Notes: a model not told the origin generated them from the sequence alone. A DNA stretch of 64,000 nt from Ceratopteris richardii (GCA_020310875.1 CM035406.1:222339794-222403793); one strand, 5' to 3'. Positions 33,401-45,600 are shown, counted from the first letter of the stretch. Numbers and translations are program-made.

Positions 33401-35069
33401 TAGTACCTCTTTTGCATCAGATTGCTATGTTATGGCTGCCTCTAGTCTCTGTGATGGGAATGAGCATGTTTCATTTGATGAAGCACAAAATTCAGAAAAT
33501 TGGATGGCTGTTATACAATCTGAATATGATGTTATAATGAAAAATGATACATGGTCTTTATGTGACTTGCCTCCTAGAAAGAAGGCCATTGGCACTAAGA
33601 AGGTATACAAGCTTATGTGTAAGCCAGATGGAACAGTTGACAGGTATAATTCTACGCTTGTTGCAAAGGTTTATGCTCAAGAAAGAGGCATTGATTTTGA
33701 TGAGACCTTTTCTCGTACTTGCTGAATGACTATTGTTCATAGCATCTATGAACTTGTAGCTCATCATGGTTGAAATGTACATCAATTAGACATTAGAACT
33801 GCATTTTCTAATGGTGATTTGCGTGAAGAAGTGTATGTTTTTTTAGCCCCGAGGCTTTTTGCAGAAAGGGCATGAAAACTAGGTGTGCAGGTTAAAGAAG
33901 GCATTATATAAAGCAAGCACCACCTGCTTGGTATGAAAAGATACATGCCTATCTGATTGCACATGGTTTTAAGAATAGTCCAACTAAAAGGAATTTATAT
34001 GTTAAGCATGCTAATGATGTGCTTATGATCATTGTTGTGTATGTTGATGATATGTTGCTCACTAGTCCTCATGAGAAGCATATTGCTGATTTTAAGGCTG
34101 ATCTGCATGCCTCATTTGAGATGTCACATTTGGGACATTTGCATCATTATTTGGGCATCCAGTTTATGCAAGTTGATGGCAGAATAGCTCTGTGTCAAAC
34201 AAAATATATTGACACATTATTGCAGTGTTTTGGCCTTGAAAACTGCAAACCTATTGCCACTCATATGGAGACAAGTTTATGATTGAGCCTTCATGATGCT
34301 GGAGATGCGTTTGATGTAGTTCTCTATTAGCAGGGTGTTGGATGCTTGATTTACTTATGCATTACTTAGCCAGATATTCAATTTGTTGTCTCACATATGA
34401 GTAGGTGTATGCATTGCCTAAGTTTTAAGCATTGGTAAGCGATTAAGCGCATCTTTCACTACTTGACTGGTACCTGGACACTTGGATTGTTTTATCCCAA
34501 AGGTGGATCACTACCGCTAGATTTACATGCTTTCTTTAACTCTGACTGGGCTGCTTGCTATGACACTCATGTGTCCACCCATGGTTTTTGCTTCATGCTT
34601 GGTAGCTCATGCATATCTTGGTTGAGCAAGAAGCAGCCTACTATGGCCACTTCGAGTTGTGAGGCTGAGTATGGGGCAACTTTCACAGTGATTGTTGATT
34701 GTGTGTGGATCAGATGCCTTATGGCTAATTTGGGTGTTGTTCAATCTTCTGCCACAACCATCTTCACTTGTTCAGAGTGCATTGGTAGTTGTGAAGAACC
34801 TTGTGTTCCATGCTTTCACTAAGCACATTGAGATGCATTATCATTATGTCAAGGAGAGGTTCGTCAATGGAGAGATCAGCTTGGCATATGTGCCCACATA
34901 AAAGAACATTGCAGACCTTTTCCCAAAGGCTCTTCCTAGGGAGAACTTTGAAGCTTTCCGCAAAGCTTTGGTCTTACTTCCTTTTGTGGGTTGATTCCAC
35001 ATAGCTTGGCACTTCCTTATACATGAGTGCCAGCTCCTTATTCACCGCATGACTCCCAAGGCAGATTTT

Positions 35070-35295
35070 TGATATATTTAGGTAGCGATGTGTGTGTAAA
35101 CACTAGGATTGTCGGGGTAATTTTTTCCCTCTTTAGGAGGTTTTTTCCCTCGACTTGTATATATTCCTATTGCCCTAACAGGTTGCTTATCTTTGTACAT
35201 TCTAATGGTAATACATTCAGTATTTTGTGTTGTGATCCAAGCTTCTTCTTCTTCCTTGTGTTGTTCGCGTGCTTCTACAGACCTTGAACTCCAAT
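35070..35295 (+). repeat. Copia A 3' LTR
   Basis: 226 bases from TGATATATTTAGGTAG to CTCCAATA, aligned end to end with the 5' LTR. No matching 5-base target duplication is evident in the immediate flanks. Confidence 0.9.
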
Positions 35296-35744
35296 AGCCC
35301 ATGCAACATGTTGATAGAGATATCTCAGGACATATTGTTCTTGATGATGGTGCTTTGGATGCCTTGGATATAGGCATGGCTGATATGCTTAGGTTAGCCA
35401 GGATAGCATAGGTTTCGTCATCATTTGGGAGTCTAATGTATTATTTGTTATGCTCGAGACCACATATTGTAGTTGCTATTGGAGCATTTGCACTCGGAGT
35501 TGTCAGTTGGTCGATGATTGACATAGGCATAGAGCGAGTGGGAGCTTTGTAGGAACTTCATCAGTTCTTGCATCAGTCATATGTGAGCTCAACTCTTATC
35601 GATATGAGTCTAGAGCAGTTTGGAGTACACCTTATTCAAGGTAGTTGGTATATGCTGATCTGTATGGGTTGAGATCCAGACTTTTCCTGTACATTATTTT
35701 ATAATCCTACATCATTCTTTGTATGTGTTACCACTTACGATCAC
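35296..35744 (+). mobile_element. Copia B, 3' part: RNase H junction remnant
   Basis: FGSLMYYLLCSRPHIVVAIG (about 35,427-35,487) matches the Copia signature GSLMY..CTRPDI at the start of the RNase H connection. It lies directly after Copia A, as expected if Copia A interrupts Copia B. The rest is too decayed to assign. Confidence 0.55.
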
Positions 35745-35842
35745 ATTTGAAGGGCTTAAGTGTGCAGAACAAGAGGAGCAAGGAGGAGATGGAGGGAGAG
35801 AGAAGAGAGGAGAGACACGCACAGATGCGTGGGATCCTCGTC
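35745..35842 (-). repeat. Copia B LTR fragment, inverted
   Basis: The reverse complement of 20,877-20,967, including the GAGCAAGGAGGAGATGGA stretch. Its orientation is opposite to the Copia B body, so it is not the expected 3' LTR. It ends in a sharp junction with a Copia A LTR fragment. Confidence 0.75.
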
Positions 35843-35936
35843 GGCTTGTATATACGCCTGTAACCCTAATGGGTCACTTATCTTTGTACATTCTAGTGGT
35901 AATACATTCATTATTGTGTATTGTGCTCCAAGCTTC
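35843..35936 (+). repeat. Copia A LTR fragment
   Basis: 94 bases matching the middle of the family A LTR (CTTGTATATACGCC to CCAAGCTTC). Both ends are cut. Confidence 0.85.
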
Positions 35937-35974
35937 AAAGAAAAATGCATTTCTTTGACTTATGGTCCAGCTTT

Positions 35975-37003
35975 TGTCTAAGATTTTGGGTATATGAACA
36001 TATTCTTCACACCCAAAAACTCAAAGATGATCATAATATGGTGCTTCCCTATCCATAACTCTTGTGCTACTTTCAGAACTTTGACAATACTACGTGAAAG
36101 ATTAATCATGTGGATTGAAGTCAATATTCCTTCTGCCCAAAAGCATTGTGAAAGGTTTGCATGATGCAACATTGAATATACTCTATCTTGAATAGTTTTA
36201 TTCATCCTTTTAGCTACACCATTTTATATTCGGGTATAAGGAGCTTGAAGATCTCTATGAATTCCTCTAGATTGACAAAAAAGGCTAAATTCATGTGAGG
36301 TATACTCACCCCCATTATCTGATTGTAAAGCCTTAAGCTTAGCTCATTTTTTAGTCTCAATTGAAGCAAGCCATTTTTTGAAAATAGGCAATACCTCATC
36401 CTTCGATTTGATAGGATATACCCAAACTTTAGTAGCATCATCTATGAAAGTGACAAAGTAAAGAGAACCACCTAATGACCTTGTGGGCATAGGACCACGC
36501 ACATCTGTATGAACAAGATCTAAAGGCTAACTTGAAGATTCCATGTGCGTTTTATGCACATTCCTAGTTTGGTTTCTAGATTGAAAATGCTCACAAATGA
36601 AAAATTAGAGAGAGATAACACAAGTAAGTAGGCAGAATGAGAAAGATTTTCCATTCCACTATGAGATATGTGGCCCAAATGTTCATGCCAAATACAAGCC
36701 ATATGTTGTTCAATAATAATTAACAAGTGTTCTTTCTATGATACAAATAAATGATAAAGTGAGCCAACTTTTCTTCCTTTTGCAATAACCATATTGCCCT
36801 TTGATATGCAAAAGGGTTGAGCATAGAAAACCACCTTGTAACCAAGGTCATCAAGTTGAACAACTGACATCAAAGGACGTGACAACTGAGGTACATGGCA
36901 TACATAATGAATAGTAAATTTTGAACCATCAATGAAGTGCCTAACCACATCTCTAATAACAATGCTTCTTTTAGTCATTTGAACTTCAATAGTTTGCATT
37001 AGT
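35975..37003 (-). mobile_element. Copia fragment: protease end, pre-integrase, integrase
   Basis: On the minus strand, from 37,003: the C-terminal part of protease with FTIHYVCHVPQLSRPLMSV, the pre-integrase domain with WHEHLGHISHSGMENLSH (about 36,695), and integrase pieces down to LSQCFWAEGILTSIHMIN (about 36,150). No LTR is attached. It meets a plus-strand Copia fragment head to head at about 37,004. Several breaks. Confidence 0.75.
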
Positions 37004-37004
37004 T

Positions 37005-37880
37005 ACAAAGGATATGGTTATTGGTTTGCTGACACTTGATTCCATTGAAAAGCATGAATGTGAGGGTTGTATACTTGGGAAAATGCATCGTGCTTGCTTT
37101 CCAAAAGATGATACTACACATACTACTTTGTTACCTTCAATGATGATGCAACATGCCAAACTTGTGTGTATCCTATGAGCAAAGAATGAGGTATTCTCGT
37201 ACTTCAAAATATTTTTACCTATGGTTGAAAATTATTCTAGTGATAAGCTTTTGACTCTTTGCATGGATCATGGCAATGAATACATGGAATTTAATGCTTT
37301 TCCTTGTGAAATAATATTTTTCACCAAATTACAATGCCATATATACCTTGAAAATTGGTGTTGTGGGGTGCTAGAATAGAACACTTCTTGAAATGGCACA
37401 ATGTATGGTTAAAGGAAAGCATCTTTCATATAAACTTTGGATGAAAGCATTCATGTGTGCAAACTATGTATTGAATTGTTGATGTACATAAGCATTGGGA
37501 TTCATTACACCTTATGATCATTGGAATGGGCAAAAGTCAATGGTTGTTCATATGTGCATAATTGTTTGTTTAACATATGCTATTCAACCATCACAACAAT
37601 GTCATAAACTTGATGACAAGGTAAAGAAATGTATATTTGTTGGATAAAGTAGAGAGAGTAAATGTTATTTATTATACAATCCATTGTTGAATAAAATTAT
37701 TGTTATTTGAGGTGTAGTATTTGCTAAAATTTCATTTTACCCTTTACTTGAATGTAAATTTCAAACAACAATTATTTCACAAGATGTGTTTGATACACTC
37801 ATGCATTTGCTTCAATGTCGTGTGTTTGACTATGGCCATGTACATCATCCAAATGAGTTTCAAAGAGATAAGAATTTTTA
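37005..37880 (+). mobile_element. Copia C fragment: pre-integrase and integrase
   Basis: The plus strand gives HECEGCILGKMHRACFPKDD (about 37,050), then integrase stretches with LLEMAQCMVKGKHLSYKLWM (about 37,385) and CHKLDDKVKKCIFVG (about 37,602). The next expected part, reverse transcriptase in the same orientation, appears at 43,900-44,800, so the material between may be inserted into Copia C. Several breaks. Confidence 0.7.
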
Positions 37881-37982
37881 GTTGCACATGGGTGAAATCT
37901 CCAACCAGAGATAGCTAGATATTTCTAGCCAAACATGGCTGAAAATTCCAAAATTTTGGAGCAAACATGGCTGAAAATTTCT

Positions 37983-38212
37983 TATTAGAGCTTGAGGGTC
38001 TATGGAAGCATATGAATAGCACAAGGAAGTAGAAGAAGAAGCTTGGAGCACAACACACAATACTGAATGTATTACCAAGATAATGTACAAAGATAGTAAC
38101 CCATTAGGGTTATAGGCATATAAACAAACCTAGGGAAAAAAACCTCCTCAAGAGGGGAAAAGTATCATGGCTATTCTAATGTGTTTACACACATCACTAC
38201 CAAAATATATCA
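37983..38212 (-). repeat. Copia A LTR, minus orientation
   Basis: 230 bases, the full-length minus-strand form of the family A LTR (TATTAGAGCTTGAGG to ATATATCA). No primer site or family A coding sequence touches it. It is either a solo LTR or the 3' LTR of the minus-strand family A remnant whose 5' end is at 43,021-43,763. Confidence 0.8.
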
Positions 38213-41200
38213 ATCAACCCGAGGTATCACTATTTCAGCCTATTGGCATACTAGAATATCAGTAGATCATTTGAGTGATTACATTATGGCTTCATTATCA
38301 AACACTGGTCTTGGTGCTCCAGCTAATGTTAATGTTGCACCTATTCGAATTGGTCCACCTGCATTAAGGTAAGCTGGATGGAACCAACTATACACTCTGG
38401 AAGTTTAAAATTTCTCCAATTTTGGACTCCTATGAATTATTTGACAATGTCATGGGACCGATGGGATTGGATCCAAAGCCTATACCAATTGAAGATCCAG
38501 CAAATTCAAGATTGATGATTCATCCAAATCTAGATATTTTACAAGCTTGGAAGAGGTGGAATGCTGATGCATTATGTGCAATTGTCACCAGTGTAAGTCA
38601 TTTTGTGCTTACTTTAGTTCAACATACTACTAAAGCACATGAGGCTTGGGGCATATTGGCTTGTCAATATGAGACCAAGAACCACACTAGGATACATAAT
38701 TTAGAAAATCAGTTGGAAAATGAAAATCATTCTTATTTTGAAAAGGTTGAAGATTTTATCAGACAGATAAAACATCTTCAAGATCAATTGGCTGTAGTTT
38801 GTGTTGTTATAACACCAGAAGAGTTGGCTCAAAGATGTGTGCGTATTCCTCCAGCAAAGTATGATGGATTAGTAACATCCCTAAACACTCAGGTAAGACC
38901 AAGTCCCCTTACATTTGAAGATTTTTGTGCTATGTTTTTCAAAGGATCTTCTGATGGATCAAAGAAGGCGCCAAACAAGAAAAATTTCACATGAAGTTGC
39001 TTATATTGTGAAAAGAAAGGCCATGCCATTAAGGATTGCAGAAAGAAGCAAGCTGATGAACAAAATGGGACTGTAAAATCATCCTAGAAGAACAAAGACT
39101 TTGCAAACAACACAGAGTTGGAACTATGGGTAGATATTGAAGAGATATGCTCATCTGCTCAAGCTCATGTTGATGAACCATGGATTTTAGATAGTGGAGC
39201 TTCTCGCCATATAACTGATAAAAAGGATTAGTATAGTTCCCTAGTACCGTTGCGGGAATCCATCAATGTAGTGGTGGGAAATGACTCCAAGTGTCTAGCT
39301 AAAGGAACTGAAACCATCTCTTTTATCACTTCTCTAGGTGTTGAGAAAAATTTATCTGATGTTCTCTATGTACCTACACTTAAAAGAAATTTTTTGTCAG
39401 TTTCTGCAATAATAGATCGTGGACTGGAAGTTCACTTTAATAAGAGTGGTGCAGAAATCATGGATTCATCAGGTAATGTAGTAGGAAAAGCCGTAAGACA
39501 TGATAACTTGTATGAGTTAGGTGCCTTAACTGCTACAGAAGATAAAGATGTAAGCAGCTTATGGCACCAACGACTTGGGTATCTCAGATTTGTAGTCTTG
39601 AAGGAGATGCAAAGAACAAGGATGGTTGCTCATTTTCTTGCATTTTTAGAGTTGCAAGAACCTTCTGAAGCTTGCATGATGGGCAAGCAACAATGAAAGG
39701 CATTTCCACAAGAGACCAACAATCGATCTCAAGCTCCTCTAGAGTTGGTACATGCTAATCTCTGTGATAAAATGTCTACACCTGCTTTAGGAGGATCTTT
39801 CTACTTTTTGTTGTTAGTCGACGATTATAGTAGAAAGATGTGGGTTTATTTCATTCAGGAGAAGGCTGATACTTTTGAAAAATTTAAAACGTGGCATAAG
39901 TATGTGGAAAATGAAGCAGGAAAGAAATTGAAGAAATTCAAAAAGATAGAGGAGGTGAATTCTTGTCAACAAAATTCAATAATTACTGTAAGGAGCATGG
40001 TGTGAAAAGGAAACTTACCACAGCTCAGACACCTCAACAAAATGGCATTGTTGAGCATAGGAACAGGACAATAGTTGAAATGGCTCACTATATGTTAAAG
40101 GCTCAAGACATGCCTGATTCATTCTAGGCAGACGCAGTCAATACAGCGGTCTACATCCTTAATCGAGGCTACACGAAAGCATTGAAGGGGATGACTCCTC
40201 AAGAAGCATATTCTGGTAAAAAGCCTTGAGTTTTACATTTCAAAATTTTTGGTTGTTTTTGTTATGCACATATTCCTGATTCAACAAGATCAAAGTTGGA
40301 TTCAAAAATCAAAAGTGTGTCTTCCTAGGATATAGTGAAGAGTCTAAAGCATACAGATTGGGGGATCCTGAGGCAAGGAGGATTTTTGTGAGCCGAGATG
40401 TGGTGCTTGATGAACGACCACACTTAGTAGAAGATAAATTTAAATCTATTATCTCATCAAACGGAGAAATATCTCACCTTGTGCCTATCAAAAGACAAGT
40501 TAAAGTTGAGGAGGAGGAAACATCTGATGGTGAAATTTCCCCAATAAAAAGCCAACCGGTTGTAGCTACACAGTGTAAGCCACTACCAAAGTGGTCACAA
40601 CAGGTCTTTGATGATCGCAATCCACATGTAGATGTACCAGAATCATCCTCGGATGGATTACAAAGATCAAAGAGAATAGAGGAGCAAAGAAGAGCCTCAG
40701 AACACATTGTTAACATGGCTCTAATGGCAGATATCATGGGCTCGATAAAGGAACCTACCACCATTGAAGAAGCCCTTGATGATCTAGATTGGAGAGCGGA
40801 AATGCAGTCTGAGTATGATAGTATACTCAAAAATGATACATGGGATCTAGTCGACTTTCCGCCAAAGAAGAAGGTAATAGGTACTAAATGGATTTGGAAA
40901 GCTAAGTATAAAGTAGATGGCGCATTAGAAAAGTATAAGGCAAGATTAGTTGCACAAGCTTTTTCACAAATCGAAGGATTTGATGTTCAAGAAACTTTTG
41001 CACCAATAGCACGCATGACAACTATTCGGACGGTACTTGTAGTAGTTGCACAAAAGGCATGGCCTATTTTTCAGATGGATGTGAAATCTGCATTCTTGAA
41101 TGGTCATCTCAAGGAGGAGGTATATGTATCTCAACCACTAGGTTTTTGAGGTGCCCAATTCAGAAAATAAAGTTTGCAAGTTGAAGAAAGCGTTGTATGG

Positions 41201-42307
41201 ACTTAAGCAAGCACCACGAGATTGGTACCAACGGATAGACAATCTTTTCAAAAATATGGATTTTGAAAGAAGTACTTCTGATGCTAACTTATATGTAATG
41301 AAAAGGAATAATAAGTTAGTTGTTGTCATTGTATATGTAGATGATTTGATCATTACAAGAGATCATCAGGAACTCATCAATCAAACTCGGATCAGGTTGG
41401 GAACTGAGTTTGAAATGACAGACTTAGGTCTACTCTATTTTTGTCTAGGAATTGAAGTATGGCAAAGAATGGATGGCATTTTCATCTCACAACAAAAATA
41501 TGCCAAAGAAATTCTCAAGGCATTTGGAATGATGGACTCGAAACCAACTAGCACACCTATGGAGGTAAATCATAAGCTATCTATGGATGATAACATGCCT
41601 GATGTAGATGCTAAGAAGTATAGGAAGCTCATTAGAAGTCTTATTTTTTTTGTGCAACACTAGAGAAAACATTTGCTATGCTATTGGAGTGTTAAGCAGG
41701 TTTTCCAACAAACCTAAGGAGAGTCACTAGAATGCTGGAATGCAAATTCTAAGGTACATTGCAGGAACCTTGGATTTTGGTATTTTTTATACATAGGTGA
41801 TACACTTCAAGGATATTGTGATTCACATTGGGCTGGAGATTGTGATTCTAGAAAATCAGTTTTTGGATATTGTTTCTCACTTGGTTCAGGTATATTTTCT
41901 TGGGTAAGTAGGAAGCAACCATCTCTCGCACTCTCCTCCACTAAAGCAAAGTACAAAGCAGCTTGTTTTGCTTCTTGTGAGGCAATCTAGTTAAGGAGAA
42001 TTCTTGCAAATCTAGGCTTTCCATCAAATATGGCAACTGTTCTCAAGTGCGATAATCAAAGTTTTGTGGTCATTGCAAAGAACCCAGCATTTCATGCTCG
42101 CACCAAGCATATAGAAGTACAATACCATTATGTTTGTGAGCTAATTGAAGATGAAATTGTGGAGCTAGAATATTTCCCAACAGAGGCAAATTGTGATGAC
42201 ATATTCACTAAAGCACTTGGAAGAGAGTAGCTCAACAGGCATCTTCAACAAATGGGCATAGGACCGAGACCTACTTGATTTATCATTCGGTAAATATTGA
42301 GGGGGGT
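38213..42307 (+). mobile_element. Copia D body, fossil
   Basis: Plus-strand order: gag with LENQLENENHSYFEKVEDFI (38,700) and a zinc knuckle CLYCEKKGHAIKDC (about 39,000), protease with WILDSGASRHIT (39,181), pre-integrase with LWHQRLGYL (39,560), integrase with LLLVDDYSRKMWVYF (39,808), reverse transcriptase (40,780-41,663) with [16 protein letters not shown] and VIVYVDDLIIT, and RNase H with RTKHIEVQYHYV (42,101). The purine tract TTGAGGGGGG at 42,297-42,307 precedes the 3' LTR. The 5' LTR and primer site are missing; the left end abuts a family A LTR. Long open stretches remain (263 and 190 codons), with a moderate number of breaks. Confidence 0.9.
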
Positions 42308-43020
42308 GTTAGTACATGATCAATGTCTACCCCTCATGATTGTATGCACATTTTGTAAGGCCCCGATTATGAGGAGAAGCCAGCATGCATTACCCAATTT
42401 GATGGGAATCCCAACTTGCATGTTGGATGAAGGTCATATTGGACCATGTAAGGTATTTTAAGGAAAGGGAGTTACCAGGGTCCCAATTGTGGGGTCTCAG
42501 ACAGCGGTGAGCAGCCCTGATTGGGGGTCCAAGGGAGCTAGTGGGCCCCTCACTAGGGGGTCCTAGGGGGTCCTAAGGGGCCAACGGGCCCCCTGATGGG
42601 GGTCTGGGGTAGCGCCCCCAGTGCGATAGTAAAGGGAATATTCCCTATCAAAGTGAGAAGTCATTTATATTTGTTAGGTCAGTTTAACCGACCTAAGCTG
42701 TGTATGGCAACTACGCAGGTGGTGGCCACCCATGCTCTACCTCCCATGTATAGCCGCCATGAAAGGCTACCCATTATCCTATATATACATGACTTCTAGA
42801 CTACCGGAGACATCAAATCGAGCCAATATACATATGCCTTGTATCTCCCTATCTAGAGTTGTCCAGATCACCATTTAAGCTCTACCTTAAGAACACATGG
42901 GTGGACAACACCATCATCTTTGTACTTGTTGTTAGTGGAAAATTGTTGAGATTCTCCTATATCTGTTATTTTCTCTGCTACTGATCCTATGTTATATTGT
43001 GTAACTATTATCGTACACTA
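42308..43020 (+). repeat. Copia D 3' LTR
   Basis: It starts TGTTAGTACATGATC directly after the purine tract and runs to about 43,020, where minus-strand family A gag sequence begins. CCTATATATACATGAC at 42,778-42,793 is a good TATA-box candidate for the LTR promoter. There is no 5' partner in the window, so the limits rest on the purine tract and on the neighbouring element. The central 42,480-42,620 part is unusually G-rich. Confidence 0.65.
42556..42608 (+). other. Potential G-quadruplex in Copia D LTR
   Basis: Runs of GGGGG, GGGGG, GGGG and GGG at 42,556-42,588 are separated by loops of 5, 6 and 5 bases, with two more G runs at 42,598-42,608. This meets the usual G3+ N1-7 rule. Quadruplex-forming sequence in plant LTRs is known as a general phenomenon; folding here is not shown. 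Confidence 0.6.
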
Positions 43021-43763
43021 TTTGCATCACCTTCAGTAACTGTATTTGCAAATGTAGTAGGATGTTTTTCAACACCTTGCACAATATTCCATAGTCCTTT
43101 TGCGACCAATACATGACGCATCATATATGCCCATAATGGGTAATTGGTACCATCCAACTTATCCTCAACATCCTACATCATTGCTTTCAACCATGGCCAA
43201 TGACTAAAATACCTTGATGCAAAAAAATGATTGTATCTCAAAAAGTTGAAGAGAACTACCCTATCCAGTTCTACTAAACGTGTAGCAAACTTTGATTCGC
43301 TTATACAGGCTAACCAAAACATGTATATATGTTGGCACAAAAAGACAAAATGCCTGCATAGGTCTTGTGATAGTGCATTCGGAGGCCAAAACGAGCTCAA
43401 ATCACGATTTTGACACCACAAAGTGAAGTTGTTTTGAACTCCTAATTGCCTTGAGTATCCTCACCAACTTTCGTGCAATTTTGAGACTGTGGCTAGAGGG
43501 GTATCGACGATGCCCTATATGAAGTTGCAACCTGCTATAATACTAATTGTTGGAGTTTGAGGTTCGGAGAAGCACACGAACAGCATAAGGAAGAAGAAGA
43601 AGCTTGGAGCACAACACACATTACTCAATGTATTACCAAGAGAATGTACAAAGATAAGTAACATGTTCGGGCTATAGGCATATATACAAGCTGAGGAAAA
43701 AACCTCCTAAAGAGGGAAAAAAGTGCCCTGATGGTTCTAGTGTGTTCACACACATCACTACTG
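43021..43763 (-). mobile_element. Copia A 5' end, minus orientation: LTR, leader and start of gag
   Basis: The LTR is 43,548-43,763 (outer end a few bases short), followed on the minus strand by a degenerate primer site, the family A leader, and the first part of gag from about 43,194, matching 30,760-30,950 and 61,575-61,780. Gag is cut at about 43,021, where the Copia D LTR ends, so Copia D was probably inserted here. Confidence 0.8.
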
Positions 43764-44800
43764 ATTCTAACTAAAGATGACTCATTGAAAAATTGAAAAA
43801 TTTATAGCCATACATGGTTGGAAAATTGCACGACATTTATTACACTTCTTATCTACATTTTGACGATGTATTACATGAGGAACACATGTCTATCAAGAAT
43901 GCACAATCTATGCCGAAACGGCTAGAAAAGATATTGCAGATAGCAAATTGAGTGCTTCTTAGTAGAACAATATCATGCTCTCACCATGCATCAAGAGACT
44001 TTGTGGGTGTACCTATTATTGCAATTGTGTGTAATGAAGAGCCACTCACTTTTGAAGATGCATGTGATGATTCAAATTGGATGAGTGCAATGCAATTGGA
44101 ATTGGATTTTATTCAAGGAAATTGTATAGAGTTATGTGAATGCCAAAAGGCAAGAATGACATTGGTACTAAGTGGGTTTACAAGATCAAAAAAAAAATAG
44201 ATGGAAGCATTGATGGTTACAAAGCAAGATTAGTTGCAAAAGGTTATGATAAAAAATGTGGCATTGATTATGAGGATACTTTTGCACTTACTTCATGCAT
44301 GACTACCATTCATATTGTGATTGCATTGGCTACCCCTCATGGTTGGAAAATGTATCATATTGATGTAAAAATAGCTTTCTTGAATGGTGATTTGCAAGAA
44401 TAGGTCTATGTCAAGCAACCTCTTAGATTTTCCATCAAAGTTCAAGAGCATATGGTTTTCCATTTGTGTAAGGTTTCGTATGAACTTAAGCAAGTTCCAC
44501 GTGCATGGTATGAAAAATACATAAGCACTTGATTGCTCTTGGTTTTAAATGTATTCCAATTGAAAACACACTTTATGTATGCAAAGATGGGGTTGACGTT
44601 ATGGTGCTCATTCTTTATGTTGATGATCTTCTCTTGTGGGTCATGTGATGAGAAAATTGGCGTGCTTATGTTTGATTTGCAGCATACTTTTGATGTCAAA
44701 TATCTTGATCTTTTGGACTATTATCTTGGAATTCATCTTATATACGTTGATGGGGAATTGTTCTACATCAAGCAAAGTATATGGAGAAACTCTGGAGAAT
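43764..44800 (+). mobile_element. Copia C continuation: reverse transcriptase
   Basis: Plus-strand Copia reverse transcriptase: EEPLTFEDACDDSNWMSAMQ (about 44,037), GTKWVYKIKKKIDGSIDGYK (44,161), DYEDTFALTSCMTTIHIV (44,265) and LILYVDDLL (about 44,607). Similarity stops near 44,800 within the C-terminal part. RNase H of the same strand resumes at 45,955. Several breaks. Confidence 0.8.
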
Positions 44801-44946
44801 GAGTTCTCCTATGCGCAACGGAAGTGTGTAGTGAACCCTTGTATGTCCAGCACTTGGACAAACATCTGCACCTTAGATAGCTTGCTGCTCTCAACACAAA
44901 ACTCAAATGGACTTGATACTTTAGTCAATCAAATTAGACAAGGAGA

Positions 44947-45600
44947 GCTTTCTAAAAAGCTATAAATGACTTAATTTGGACAAGTTTTGATTAGGAAACA
45001 TAACTGTCAAAGATGAACTACATGTCCACATAGGTATGCTGAAGAACTGAGCTTCACTCTCGGACTCATAACTCTCTGAATATATATCCTTTGAGAAAGA
45101 TGTTTGGTATAGAGAAAGTAGACACAAATAGCTTTCCAACAAGCTAAAAATCAAGTAATTTGGATGAGTTTTGATCAGGGAACTCAACTCATCAAGATAG
45201 ACCACCTGCACACATAAGTACACTATAAAACTAGACTTTACTCTCTGATAGATATCTCACAAATTATGAATGATCTGAATGAGATATTTGAGACAGTGAA
45301 AGTAGATGCCAAGGGCTTTCCAACAAGACAAAAATCACGCAATTTGGATATGTTTTGGTTGGGAAACTGAACCGACCAAAATAGACTACCTATCTACACA
45401 GGTATACTGAAAAACTGGACTTCACGCTTCCACTGATATCTCATAAAATACATAAGTTTTCAAAGAGATATTTGATATGCAAAAAGTACACGAGATAAGC
45501 TTTCCAATGAATGTTTAAACGCACAAAATGGTTACATATGCACTGAGATATGAGTTCTGCAACATAGCTGTGTACAAACTGATGTGCGGCTGGAAGGAGT
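44947..45600. repeat. Tandem array with constant 184-base period
   Basis: The landmark GCTTTC(C/T)AA occurs at 44,947, 45,131, 45,315 and 45,499, exactly 184 bases apart each time. Units also share an AATTTGGA...TTTTG..T.GGAAA block and a CC..CACA.A.GTA..CT.AA.AACT block. Units are about 60-75 percent alike by eye; the fourth is partial. The array lies between reverse transcriptase and RNase H of Copia C. Confidence 0.85.

Larger units (their letters stand above)
30179..35295 (+). mobile_element. Copia A, near full-length but broken
   Basis: LTRs at 30,179-30,405 and 35,070-35,295 bracket, in order: primer site TGGTATCAAAGC (30,408-30,419), leader, gag from about 30,760 with the zinc knuckle CKCCKANDHVIKSC (about 31,597), protease with YFDSGATKHI (about 31,822), pre-integrase domain with LWHARFGHLNFASL (32,235), integrase to about 33,100, reverse transcriptase with IVVYVDDMLL (34,030) and RNase H (34,480-34,900). 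The order protease-integrase-reverse transcriptase-RNase H is that of Ty1/Copia. The two LTRs differ at roughly 15-20 percent of sites by eye, so the insertion is old. About a dozen breaks. It lies inside Copia B. Confidence 0.9.
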
